A DNA stretch of 64,000 bases. Origin: Hydrogenophaga intermedia (GTDB lineage: Bacteria; Pseudomonadota; Gammaproteobacteria; Burkholderiales; Burkholderiaceae_C). The notes under the pieces are model-generated. The model saw only the letters and a list, made by a program, of their open reading frames with translations, did not search any database and was not told where the DNA came from. Numbering within the stretch: the first letter of the stretch is position 1; every line of letters starts with the position of its first letter. The position numbers and the translations under genes were made by a program. The DNA is taken from positions 1 to 64,000 of the forward strand of contig NZ_JAMBNO010000018.1 in the NCBI RefSeq assembly GCF_023715105.1, in the 5' to 3' direction. Shown here piece after piece: positions 9,276-19,475 of the stretch.

Positions 9276-10268
9276 TCAGGGCAGCAGCACCGTGCAACCG
9301 GTGGTGGCCCGAGCCTCGAGGCTTTCGTGGGCCTTGCGCACGTCCGTGAGCGCAAAGCGCTGGTCGATGCGGATCTTCACCGCGCCGCTACTCACCACGC
9401 CAAACAGGTCATCGGCCATGCGCTGCGTGCGCTCGCGGCTGGTGATGTGGGAGAACAGCGTCTGGCGCGTCACGTAGATCGAGCCCTTGGGACCCAGGAT
9501 GCCGGGCGCGAACGGCGCCACCGGGCCCGAGGCGTTGCCGAAGCTGGCCATCAGGCCGAAGGGGCGCAGGCAGTCGAGCGATTTGTCCCAGGTGTCCTTG
9601 CCCACCGAGTCGTAGACCACCTTCACGCCCTTGCCACTAGTGATCTCCTTCACCTTCGCGGCAAAGTCGTCCTTGCGGTAGTTGATGGCGTGGGCCGCGC
9701 CGTGCGCCAGTGCGAGCTGGCACTTGTCGTCCGAGCCGGCGGTGGCGATGAGCTGCAGACCCAGGTGCTTCGCCCACTGGCAGGCGATCAGCCCGACCCC
9801 GCCGGCAGCGGCGTGGAACAGCACATGGTCGCCCGGCTCCAGGCCTTCCACCGGCTTGCAGTGCTTGAGCAGGTACTGCGCGGTCAGGCCCTTGAGCATC
9901 ATGGCCGCGCCGGTCTCGAAGTCGATGGCGTCGGGCAGCTTGCACACGTTCATGGCGGGCATCACGCGCACGTCGCAATAGCTGCCGGGCGGGTTCGATG
10001 CGTAGGCCGCGCGGTCGCCCGCCTTGAGGTGCGTCACGCCCTCACCCACCGCTTCGATCACGCCCGCGCCTTCCATGCCCAGCGCCAGCGGCATGGCGTT
10101 CGGGTACAGGCCGGTGCGCTGGTAGACATCGATGAAGTTCAGGCCCACCGCATGGTGGCGGATACGCACCTGGCCCGGGCCGGGCTCGCCCACGTCCACG
10201 GTGTCGATCACGAGTTGTTCGGGGCCGCCGTGGGCGTGGATGCGCACGGCGCGGCTGGGGGTGCTCAT
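9276..10268 (-). CDS. NADPH:quinone oxidoreductase, zeta-crystallin type
   Basis: 330 residues of the zinc-free medium-chain reductase family. The N-terminal GroES-like half contains NFIDVYQRTGLYP and LGMEGAGVIEAVG. The Rossmann half contains HAAAGGVGLIACQWAK, where AAxGGVG is the NADPH-binding motif of QOR enzymes. The ATG at 10268 has GGAG upstream. A longer in-frame extension to 10496 runs into the divergent transporter's promoter and is not believed. It is divergent from the EamA transporter at 10372. Confidence 0.9.
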   Translation of the reverse strand: MSTPSRAVRIHAHGGPEQLVIDTVDVGEPGPGQVRIRHHAVGLNFIDVYQRTGLYPNAMPLALGMEGAGVIEAVGEGVTHLKAGDRAAYASNPPGSYCDVRVMPAMNVCKLPDAIDFETGAAMMLKGLTAQYLLKHCKPVEGLEPGDHVLFHAAAGGVGLIACQWAKHLGLQLIATAGSDDKCQLALAHGAAHAINYRKDDFAAKVKEITSGKGVKVVYDSVGKDTWDKSLDCLRPFGLMASFGNASGPVAPFAPGILGPKGSIYVTRQTLFSHITSRERTQRMADDLFGVVSSGAVKIRIDQRFALTDVRKAHESLEARATTGCTVLLP

Positions 10269-10371
10269 GGGAGGTCTCCTCGTTGTGGTTGTCGCGGGCG
10301 CGATGCTGCCACGATTGCGCCGGCCCCGTGCCGCGTGCGGACATGCCCGTGGGTTGTTACAGTCGCGCCCC

Positions 10372-11310
10372 ATGTCTGTTGCACCCCAAGGAAGGCTCTC
10401 CGCCTCGACCATCGCCCTGCTGCTGTTGCCACCGCTCATGTGGGCCGGCAACGCGATCGTGGGGCGGATGATGCAGGACGTCGTGCCGCCCATCACGCTG
10501 AATTTCCTGCGCTGGGTGCTGGCCTTCGTGCTGCTGCTGCCCGTGGCCGGCTGGGTGCTGCGCCGCGGCAGTCCGCTGTGGCCGCACTGGAAGCGCTTTG
10601 CGTTGCTGGGGCTGCTGAGCGTGGGTTGCTACAACGCGCTGCAATACCTGGCGCTCAAGACGTCCACCCCCATGAACGTGACGCTGGTGGCCGCCAGCAT
10701 GCCGGTGTGGATGTTGCTGCTCGGACGCGTGCTGTACGGCGTGCCCGTGTCGCGCCGTGCGGCGCTGGGCACGGCGCTCTCGCTCGCGGGCGTGGCGGTG
10801 GTGCTCACGCGCGGCGAACTGGCCAACCTGCTGTCGGTGAAGCTGGTGCCGGGCGACGGCTGGATCGTGCTCGCCTCCATCCTGTGGGCCTGGTACAGCT
10901 GGCTGCTGGCGCGCCCCGCGCCCGGCAGCGAGCCGGCGCAGATCAAGGCCGACTGGGCCGCCTTCCTGTTCGCACAGATCGCCATGGGGGTGGTCTGGTC
11001 GGGCCTGTTCGCCGCCGGCGAATGGCTCACATTGCCCACCCTGCCCGAGGGGCAACAGCACATCCAGTGGGGCTGGCCGCTGGCGCTGGCGCTGCTGTAC
11101 GTGGCGGTGGGGCCGTCGCTGGTGGCCTACCGCGCCTGGGGCGCGGCCGTGGGCCGCGTGGGGCCGGCCATGGCGGCCATCTTCAACAACATCACACCGC
11201 TGTTCGCGGCGCTCATGTCGGCCACGCTGCTGGGCGAGCCGCCGCGGGGATACCACGCGGCGAGCTTCGTGCTCATCGTCGGCGGCATTCTGGTGTCGTC
11301 GCGGCGCTGA
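10372..11310 (+). CDS. EamA-family drug/metabolite exporter (first copy)
   Basis: 312 residues with about ten hydrophobic segments in two tandem EamA halves. The halves begin at residue 12 (LLLLPPLMWAGNAIVGRMM) and about residue 160 (GWIVLASILWAWYSWLLA). These inner-membrane carriers export amino acids or other small metabolites; the substrate cannot be read from sequence. The ATG at 10372 is preferred over the upstream frame, which is only the antisense of the quinone reductase. Confidence 0.88.
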   Translation: MSVAPQGRLSASTIALLLLPPLMWAGNAIVGRMMQDVVPPITLNFLRWVLAFVLLLPVAGWVLRRGSPLWPHWKRFALLGLLSVGCYNALQYLALKTSTPMNVTLVAASMPVWMLLLGRVLYGVPVSRRAALGTALSLAGVAVVLTRGELANLLSVKLVPGDGWIVLASILWAWYSWLLARPAPGSEPAQIKADWAAFLFAQIAMGVVWSGLFAAGEWLTLPTLPEGQQHIQWGWPLALALLYVAVGPSLVAYRAWGAAVGRVGPAMAAIFNNITPLFAALMSATLLGEPPRGYHAASFVLIVGGILVSSRR

Positions 11311-11322
11311 ACGCCGCGGGCA

Positions 11323-12120
11323 TCAGAACGTGCCCGGGTATGCGCCGCCGTCGGCCAGGATGTTCTGGCCGTTGATGTAGGCGGCCTGCGCGCTGCACAG
11401 GAACGCGCAGATGGAGCCGAACTCGGCCGGGTGGCCATAACGACGGGCCGGAATCTGGGCCACTTGCTGGGCACGGACCTGCTCCTCGCTCAGGCCGCTC
11501 TTGGTGGCCGTGCCCGCAATCGTTCCCTTGAGGCGATCGGTGTCGAACTTGCCCGGCAGCAGGTTGTTGATGGTGATGCCGCGAGCGGCCAGGCCGCTGC
11601 GCGACAAACCCGCCACGAAACCCGTGAGCCCGGTGCGCGCGCCATTGGACAGACCCAGGATGTCGATCGGCGCCTTCACGGCACTCGACGTGATGTTCAC
11701 GACGCGCCCGAAGCCGCGCTCGGCCATGCCGTCGATGGTGGCCTTGATGAGCTCGATCGGCGTGAGCATGTTGGCGTCCAGCGCGGCGATCCAGGCGTCG
11801 CGGTCCCACTGGCGGAAGTCGCCCGGCGGGGGGCCACCCGCGTTGGTGACCACGATGTCGAACGCCTTGCCCGGCCCCCCGGCCGCACCGAACACCGCCT
11901 CACGCCCCGCGGGCGTGGTGATGTCGGCCGCCACCGGCAGCACCTGCACACCGGGGCATGCCTCGCGAATGCCGGCCGCCGCGGCCTGCAGCGCCTCGGC
12001 GCCGCGCGCGATCATCACGACGTTCACGCCCTCGGCCGCGAGCGCTTGCGCGCAACCCAGCCCCAGGCCCTTGCTCGAACCGCCCACCAGGGCCCACTTG
12101 CCTTTGATACCCAGATCCAT
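11323..12120 (-). CDS. short-chain dehydrogenase/reductase with an altered active site
   Basis: 265 residues with a Rossmann fold. The cofactor loop is GGSSKGLGLG (residues 13-22, the TGxxxGxG position), followed by NAGG near residue 95 and a C-terminal YINGQNILADGGAYPGTF. In the catalytic block the expected YxxxK reads SNGAR (GLSNGARTGLTGF), so both the Tyr and the Lys appear replaced. It sits five bases from the EamA gene at 12126 on the same strand, probably one operon. It may be a divergent reductase subfamily or a non-catalytic binding protein. Confidence 0.82.
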   Translation of the reverse strand: MDLGIKGKWALVGGSSKGLGLGCAQALAAEGVNVVMIARGAEALQAAAAGIREACPGVQVLPVAADITTPAGREAVFGAAGGPGKAFDIVVTNAGGPPPGDFRQWDRDAWIAALDANMLTPIELIKATIDGMAERGFGRVVNITSSAVKAPIDILGLSNGARTGLTGFVAGLSRSGLAARGITINNLLPGKFDTDRLKGTIAGTATKSGLSEEQVRAQQVAQIPARRYGHPAEFGSICAFLCSAQAAYINGQNILADGGAYPGTF

Positions 12121-12125
12121 TTCGA

Positions 12126-13064
12126 TCAATCTCCGGTTTTCTCGATCACCCTGGGCGCGCCGAAGCGCGTCACCAGATACACACCCGCGAGCACGAGCAC
12201 CGTGCCCACGATGATCCACGCATTGAACGGCTCGCCGAGGATGAACACCCCCATCACGATGGTCGACATCGGCCCGATCATTCCGGTCTGCGCCGTCAGC
12301 CCCGAGCCGATACGCTCGATCGCCATCATCACCAGCAGCACCGGCACGAAGGTGCACAGCGAGGCGTTGAGCAGTGACAGCCAGATCACCTCGGGCGCCA
12401 CCACGGCCGACGACAGCGGCCGCAGCAGCGCAAACTGCGCAATGCACAACACACAGGCCACGCTCGTGGCCAGCCCCACCAGCCGCAACGAGCCCAGGCG
12501 CTTCACCAGTTCACCGCTGTAGACGAGGTAGATGGCGTAGCTGATGGCACTGCCGAACACCAGCGCCGCGCCCAGCGCGGCGTCCGGCCCTTGTTGGCCG
12601 GCCTCATGCCCGAACACGAGCAGCACCCCCGCGTAACTGACGGCCATGGCCACGGCCTGCAGCCGCGTGATGCGCCGGCCGTACAGCAGCCAGCCGAGCA
12701 CGAGCACGATGGTGGGGTTGAGGTAAAGGATCAGCCGCTCCAGGCTGGCGGTGATGTACTCCAGCCCCCAGAAATCGAGAAAGCTCGCGAGGTAGTAACC
12801 CGTGACGCCCAGGCCGATGACGCCCACCCAGTCACGCTGCGTGAGCGGCGCCGGCCGCACACCATTGCGTGGCCGCCCGGCCCACCACACCAGCGCCAGG
12901 AACAGCGGCAGCGCGAACAGCATGCGATACATGATGAGCGTGACCGCATCCACCCCATGCCGATACGCCAGCTTCACGATGATCGCCTTGCCACTGAACG
13001 CGATGGAGCCGAGCGAGGCGAACAGCAGGCCGGTGGCGAGGTGGGGGTGGGGGGTGGTCTGCAT
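12126..13064 (-). CDS. EamA-family drug/metabolite exporter (second copy)
   Basis: 312 residues with ten predicted membrane segments and both EamA repeats: GLLFASLGSIAFSGKAIIVK at the N terminus and GAALVFGSAISYAIYLVYSG in the second half. An in-frame extension upstream to 13154 exists; the ATG at 13064 is chosen because family members begin just before the first helix. It is likely co-transcribed with the SDR gene downstream. The substrate is unknown. Confidence 0.87.
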   Translation of the reverse strand: MQTTPHPHLATGLLFASLGSIAFSGKAIIVKLAYRHGVDAVTLIMYRMLFALPLFLALVWWAGRPRNGVRPAPLTQRDWVGVIGLGVTGYYLASFLDFWGLEYITASLERLILYLNPTIVLVLGWLLYGRRITRLQAVAMAVSYAGVLLVFGHEAGQQGPDAALGAALVFGSAISYAIYLVYSGELVKRLGSLRLVGLATSVACVLCIAQFALLRPLSSAVVAPEVIWLSLLNASLCTFVPVLLVMMAIERIGSGLTAQTGMIGPMSTIVMGVFILGEPFNAWIIVGTVLVLAGVYLVTRFGAPRVIEKTGD

Positions 13065-13188
13065 GAAGCCGTGGATTATCGGCGGGCGTGTTGCTTCGCC
13101 TTCGTGGCGGGGGTTTGTTCGCGGCGGCTTGCTTCGCGCGACCACCTCGCGCACGCCCGCGGTCGCCGGGTACGCTGCTCCGCGAATG

Positions 13189-13250
13189 TCCCCCGGGCCG
13201 GCTGCGCCGACCCTCCTCCTTTATTTCGCTGCGCAGCGCACCCGACACCC
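13189..13250 (+). repeat. intergenic repeat, copy A
   Basis: Starts TCCCCCGG, contains CCTCCTCCTTTA (13212-13223) and TTCGCT, and ends near CCGACACCC. The same elements occur in the same order on the opposite strand at 13471-13529, with small differences. The ordered similarity over about 60 bases makes chance unlikely. Confidence 0.65.
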
Positions 13251-13455
13251 GCGGGCTGAAGTGTTGGGTTGGCGGGCCAGCAAGACGCGGCCCTGGACAT
13301 GCTGAGCGAGGTGGTCGCTATCGTGTTGCGGACCATTGGCCGCCGGCAGCTTCCGGCCAAGAGCGGGCTGTCATCCTGCGGCATTCCCACTGCAACGGTC
13401 GACACCGAGACGGCCCATGACCACCGTCCTGACCAGATCGTTCGCTCACCCACGA

Positions 13456-13565
13456 GGGCCTCGGTGATCGGGGTGTCCGATGGAGCGAAGTAAAGGAGGA
13501 GGATCGGGCTGCAGGCCCGATCCGGGGGACATGAGCGGAATCGGACACCCCGGTCGCCGAGGCCC
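13456..13565. repeat. 26-bp near-perfect inverted repeat enclosing copy B
   Basis: Arms 13456-13481 and 13540-13565 pair at 24 of 26 positions; both mismatches are C/T changes. They enclose 58 bases holding the GGATCGGGC/GCCCGATCC hairpin. Transcribed RNA or extruded DNA would form a long cruciform-like structure. It may be a small non-autonomous repeat unit. Confidence 0.7.
13471..13529 (-). repeat. intergenic repeat, copy B, inverted relative to copy A
   Basis: Read on the minus strand it begins TCCCCCGG, passes through a CGATCC/CTCCTCCTTTA block (13491-13502 on the plus strand is TAAAGGAGGAGG), then TTCGCT and GGACACC. It includes a perfect small hairpin, GGATCGGGC (13501-13509) against GCCCGATCC (13515-13523), where copy A has a weaker one. 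About 220 bases separate the two copies. Confidence 0.65.
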
Positions 13566-13586
13566 GTCGCATCCGGAGACAACAAC

Positions 13587-15398
<1,812 letters not shown>

Positions 15399-15405
15399 GG
15401 CGGGA

Positions 15406-16158
15406 TCAACGGACCAGGGGATGGAACAGGCGCAGCCACTTCACCGCGGGCAGGCCCCAGCGCTGCTGCACGGCCTCGGCGCGGGCCAGCATGTCCAGCC
15501 GCGCGGGGCGGCTGGCGTGGCGCTGGGCGAGCACCACGGTGTTGCCTTCGCGCGTGGACTTGAACGGCCACACCGCGTCCGCGCCGAAGGCGTCGGCGAT
15601 GTGACGCAGCGAGCGCTCGAAGCTGGCGTCGCGCCCGAACAGGTTGACGGTGAGGCAACCCTCGTCGGTGAGGGCATTGCGGCAGTCGGCATAGAAGTCG
15701 GTGCTGTCGAGCACAGGCGCGGCGGCCTCGTGGTCGTACAGGTCGACCTGCAGCGCGTCGTAGCGACCGCGGTGTTCGGGTGCGCGGATGGCCTCGCCCG
15801 CATCGGCCAGCAACACGCGCAGGCGCGCGCTGTCGGGCGGCAGCTTGAACCAGCGACGGCACACCGCCACCACCTGCGGGTTGATCTCGATGGCCGTGGT
15901 GTCCATGCGCAGGCGCTTGAAGCAGAACTTGGTGAGCGCAGCCGAGCCGAGGCCGAGCTGCAACACGCGGCGCTTGTGTACGGTGTCGGGCTCCACGAAC
16001 AGCAGCCATGCCATCATGCGCTGCACGTACTCCAGCTCGATATCGAACGGTGCGTCGAGCAGCATGGATCCCTGGATCCATTCGGTGCCCAGGTGCAGGA
16101 AGCGCACCTCGCCGTCTTCGGAAATGTTGACTTCGGGCAAGTGGGTCGTGGCTTTCAT
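15406..16158 (-). CDS. spermidine synthase-like methyltransferase-fold protein
   Basis: 250 residues with the Rossmann fold shared by spermidine synthases. The nucleotide-binding loop is VLQLGLGSAALTKF and the acidic strand is TAIEINPQVV. The catalytic region reads YDALQVDLYDHEAAAP, where classical SpeE has a D-hexapeptide around its catalytic Asp. It begins eight bases before the GspE-type gene on the same strand. True aminopropyltransferase activity is uncertain, since many of these solo proteins have no demonstrated substrate. Confidence 0.75.
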   Translation of the reverse strand: MKATTHLPEVNISEDGEVRFLHLGTEWIQGSMLLDAPFDIELEYVQRMMAWLLFVEPDTVHKRRVLQLGLGSAALTKFCFKRLRMDTTAIEINPQVVAVCRRWFKLPPDSARLRVLLADAGEAIRAPEHRGRYDALQVDLYDHEAAAPVLDSTDFYADCRNALTDEGCLTVNLFGRDASFERSLRHIADAFGADAVWPFKSTREGNTVVLAQRHASRPARLDMLARAEAVQQRWGLPAVKWLRLFHPLVR

Positions 16159-16213
16159 GGGCGGGCGCAAAAGGCCATTATGAACAGTCGTTCTGCATTG
16201 CTGCGAGCACTGC

Positions 16214-16708
16214 TCAGGCCACCCCGTGGCGCTGCAGCACCTCGGCCCAGGCAGCGAGCTTGCGCTCGAACGACCAGCCCGCGTTGGCCGGGCTGGTGGA
16301 AGGCAGGCGGTACACCGGCAGGCCAAGCGTGCGCGTGTGGCGCGCGTGGCGATAGCTCTCGCCGCCGTTGTGCGCCACCGCCTGCAGTTGCGGGCATAGC
16401 GCTCGCAGGCCGGGAAGGTCGTTGAGGGTGGCATCGCGGATGTCGGCGTCCAGGCTGCCTTCGCGCTCACAACTGGCGTACACGTCCCACACGCCCAGGC
16501 CGTGCTCGCGCAACGCAGCCAGGCGCCCGGCGTAGTCGGCCTGCAGCAGGGGCCGCTGCCACAACGCGCCAAGGATGCGCCAGAACGCGTTTTGCGGATG
16601 GCCGTAGTACTGCTGCGCGCGCAGCGAGGCCACGCCAGGAAAACTGCCCAGCACGATCAAGCGCGTGTTGGCGTCGGCAACAGGAGGCAGGCCGTGCAGG
16701 CGTGTCAT
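16214..16708 (-). CDS. uracil-DNA glycosylase superfamily, hypoxanthine-DNA glycosylase type
   Basis: 164 residues. LIVLGSFPGVASLRAQQYYGHPQNAFWRIL is the signature of the family-6 (deoxyinosine/hypoxanthine) DNA glycosylases. The second motif, LPSTSPANAGWSFERKLAAWAEVL, lies at the C terminus. It removes deaminated adenine from DNA. The ATG at 16708 places the start just before the first strand; an upstream in-frame start at 16744 would abut the tatD-like gene. It probably shares a transcript with the TatD gene. Confidence 0.8.
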   Translation of the reverse strand: MTRLHGLPPVADANTRLIVLGSFPGVASLRAQQYYGHPQNAFWRILGALWQRPLLQADYAGRLAALREHGLGVWDVYASCEREGSLDADIRDATLNDLPGLRALCPQLQAVAHNGGESYRHARHTRTLGLPVYRLPSTSPANAGWSFERKLAAWAEVLQRHGVA

Positions 16709-16744
16709 GCGGGTGTCATGCAGGCATCGGGCGCAGGTCGGCAA

Positions 16745-17575
16745 TCACGCCATGGCAGCCAGGCGTGGCAGCACGCGCCGCGCGTTGTCGCTCGTGGCGC
16801 GGGCCACGTCGGCGACGTTCTGGCCGCGCAATGCCGCCAGTGCCGCGCCGATGCGGGGCAGCTCGCGCGGGTGGTTGATGCCCTGCGGCACGCCCGCCGC
16901 GCGATCGGCCGCGGGCACGTACAGCCACTGCGGCGGGATGTCGGGCGCATCGGTCTCGAGCACCAGCGCGCTCATCGGCAGTTCGCTGGCCAACCGGCGC
17001 AACTGGCGCGCGGGCTCGAAGGTGAGCGCGCCGCCAAAACCCAGCGCGAAGCCCTGGTCAATGAAGGCCTGTGCCTGCTGCGCACTGCCGTTGAAGGCGT
17101 GTGCGATGCCGCCGCCCGGGGGCAGCTCGCGCAAGGCCTTGAGCAGCGCGTCGGCACTGCGCCGCACATGCAGGATGACCGGCAGGCCATGTTTGCGCGC
17201 GAGCCGCAGTTGCGCGCGGTAGAAGCGGGTCTGGCGCTCGCGCATGGCGGGCTCGGTGAGCGCGGACACGAAGAAGTCGAGCCCGATCTCCCCCACGGCC
17301 ACGAGGCGCGGGTCGTCACGGTGCTCGCTGAGTGCGGCGTCGAGAGCGTCCAGGTCGTCGTCCCGCGCGCGCGGCACGTACAGCGGGTGGATACCCAATG
17401 CATACGCATCGCCCAACCGGTGAGCGAGCGCACGCACGGCGTCCCAGTTGCTGCGTTCCACGGCCGGAATGACACAGCGCGCCACGCCGAGCGCGCGTGC
17501 CTCATCGCGCTGCGCGGCGGCGCAAGCCGGGTCGAACTCCGGCGCGTCGAGATGGCAGTGCGTGTCGGTCCACAT
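16745..17575 (-). CDS. TatD-family metal-dependent hydrolase / deoxyribonuclease
   Basis: 276 residues of the TatD amidohydrolase barrel. Metal ligands are visible in order: DTHCHLD at residues 4-10, GEIGLDFF near 95, ILHVRR near 133, AHAFNGS near 158 and ETDAPDIPP near 205. The family acts as 3'-5' DNase or similar hydrolase in the cytoplasm. Pairing with a DNA glycosylase fits a DNA repair role, but that is inference. Confidence 0.88.
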   Translation of the reverse strand: MWTDTHCHLDAPEFDPACAAAQRDEARALGVARCVIPAVERSNWDAVRALAHRLGDAYALGIHPLYVPRARDDDLDALDAALSEHRDDPRLVAVGEIGLDFFVSALTEPAMRERQTRFYRAQLRLARKHGLPVILHVRRSADALLKALRELPPGGGIAHAFNGSAQQAQAFIDQGFALGFGGALTFEPARQLRRLASELPMSALVLETDAPDIPPQWLYVPAADRAAGVPQGINHPRELPRIGAALAALRGQNVADVARATSDNARRVLPRLAAMA

Positions 17576-17600
17576 TGGGCGTTGGCGGCGCTTTCGGCGG

Positions 17601-17615
17601 TATAAGTTGCGCGGT
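17601..17615 (+). promoter_or_regulatory. -10-like box TATAAG followed by GCGCGG
   Basis: TATAAG TTGCGCGG lies about 40 bases before the META lipoprotein start. It fits the local pattern of a -10 box followed by a GCGG discriminator, also seen at 31341, 33890 and 61261. No good -35 box is seen. Confidence 0.4.
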
Positions 17616-17646
17616 CACGCATTGTCACCCCCGAAGGAGGAAGCCC

Positions 17647-18069
17647 ATGAGCCCGATCCGTATCGCCTTGCTGTTGCCTGTGTTTGCCGGCCTGATGGCC
17701 TGCGCCATGCCCGGTGCGCCGGGCGCCACCCCCAACCTCGTGGGCACCGAATGGCGCCTGCAGGACATCGGCGGCGCGCCAGCGCTGCCCGAGGTGCAGG
17801 CCACGCTGGCGTTCCCGGAGGCCGGCCGTGTGGCGGGCTTCAGCTCATGCAACCGCTTCTTCGGCACCTACACGCTGGTGCAGGACAAGGTCGCGTTCGG
17901 CCAGATGGGCATGACACGCATGGCCTGCATGGGCCCGGCGGGCGAGCAGGAGACACGCTACATGGCCGCGCTGCAGAAAGCGCAGACGCTGCGCGTGGAC
18001 GGCAGCACGCTGCTGATCGCGGTGCAGGGGCAGGACAAGCCGCTGCGCTTTGCGCGCAGCAAGCCCTGA
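17647..18069 (+). CDS. META-domain lipoprotein
   Basis: 140 residues. The N-terminal signal ends in the lipobox LMAC (Cys about residue 19), so it is processed by LspA and lipid-anchored. The META domain (HslJ type) follows: GTEWRLQDIGG, then FSSCNRFFGTYTL and MGMTRMACMGPAGEQETRYMAAL. GGAGGA lies just before the ATG. HslJ-like proteins are linked to heat-shock and envelope stress, but no precise activity is known. Its TGA is followed directly by the TCA (stop) of the convergent gene. Confidence 0.85.
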   Translation: MSPIRIALLLPVFAGLMACAMPGAPGATPNLVGTEWRLQDIGGAPALPEVQATLAFPEAGRVAGFSSCNRFFGTYTLVQDKVAFGQMGMTRMACMGPAGEQETRYMAALQKAQTLRVDGSTLLIAVQGQDKPLRFARSKP

Positions 18070-18471
18070 TCAGGTGGTGTAGTCGCCGCTGGCTTCGGGC
18101 TGGAACAGCAGCGCCACGATCTCGGCGCTGTGCTGCGTTCCGTCAGGCGTCTGCCAACGTGCCACGCTGCCCACGTGCAGGCCCAGCAGGGCCAGGCCCA
18201 CGGGCGAGAGCACGGAGATGAAACCCTGCGCGGGCTCCGCGTCGTCCGGGTAGCACAGCGTGAGGCGGTTTTCGCCGCCTTGTGCGTCGCGCACCAGCAC
18301 CTGGGAATACATGGTCACCACGTCGGGGGCGACGTCGCGCGAGGGCACGACGCTGGCGGTGTCGAGCAGGTCATCCATGCGCAGGGCGGCGCCCTGGCGA
18401 CGCAAGCGCTCAAGGCGCACGGCGTCCAGTTCGGTGAGGGTGCGATCGTTCAGGGAGAGTACGTTTGCCAT
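18070..18471 (-). CDS. rnk: Rnk/GreA-type nucleoside diphosphate kinase regulator
   Basis: 133 residues. The C-terminal GreA/GreB domain shows NRLTLCYPDDAE and ISVLSPVGLALLGLHVG; the N-terminal part is short and lacks a full coiled coil, as in Rnk. Such proteins bind near the RNA polymerase secondary channel. The ATG at 18471 is preferred because GGAG sits about nine bases upstream; an in-frame ATG at 18483 is the alternative. Confidence 0.85.
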   Translation of the reverse strand: MANVLSLNDRTLTELDAVRLERLRRQGAALRMDDLLDTASVVPSRDVAPDVVTMYSQVLVRDAQGGENRLTLCYPDDAEPAQGFISVLSPVGLALLGLHVGSVARWQTPDGTQHSAEIVALLFQPEASGDYTT

Positions 18472-18538
18472 GTTCGGCTCCATCGGGTGGCCGCCGCGCG
18501 ATTGCGACAGGGACGGCCAAAGCTGCGCCTGGGCGGTG

Positions 18539-18591
18539 GCCCGGCGATCAGAGGAAGCGCGAAATGGGGGGGTGGGGGGTGATCGCCGGGC
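18539..18591. repeat. 12-bp inverted repeat between lolD and rnk
   Basis: GCCCGGCGATCA (18539-18550) and TGATCGCCGGGC (18580-18591) are exact reverse complements, separated by 29 bases that include a G-rich run. There is no T-run, so it is not a textbook terminator. It may be an RNA structure upstream of rnk or an operator. Otherwise nothing was seen in 18472-18716. Confidence 0.45.
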
Positions 18592-18716
18592 TCAGGAATG
18601 TGCGTCGGGCTGCACGGCACGCGCCCACGCGAGGGGGCGGTATCGGGACAGAGGAAGCACACGAGCGGGCGAAAACATGCCGTCGATGGTACCAGCCGGG
18701 GGGAAATCGCGCTCGC

Positions 18717-19391
<675 letters not shown>

Positions 19392-19410
19392 AGGGGTTTC
19401 GCCGCCGGGC

Positions 19411-19474
19411 CGCCCCAAGGCGAAACGCGCCCCCTCGGGGGGCAGCGACCCGCGCAGCGGCGGAGCGTGGGGGC
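19411..19474. repeat. GC-rich hairpin repeat between lolD and lolC
   Basis: The segment has CGCCCCAAGG, then a GCCCCCTCGGGGGGC hairpin (about 19429-19443), then CAGCGACCCGCGCAGCGGCGGAGCGTGGGGGC. This layout, a GCCCC... start and ...GTGGGGGC end around a C-run/G-run hairpin, is a widespread intergenic repeat in Comamonadaceae, recalled rather than searched. It lies inside an operon, so it is transcribed. Confidence 0.6.
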
Positions 19475-19475
19475 T

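Larger units (their letters stand above)
13065..13586. other. 522-bp non-coding interval with nested repeats
   Basis: No convincing gene is found between the EamA start and the GspE-type gene. Short open frames on both strands lack family features and have no ribosome-binding sites. The interval instead carries two oppositely oriented copies of a roughly 60-bp sequence and a long stem-loop, listed separately. Confidence 0.6.

Noticed and set aside
13065..13586. Several 60-220 codon frames in the intergenic repeat region
   Set aside because: They overlap on both strands, lack ribosome-binding sites and recognisable domains, and coincide with the repeats.
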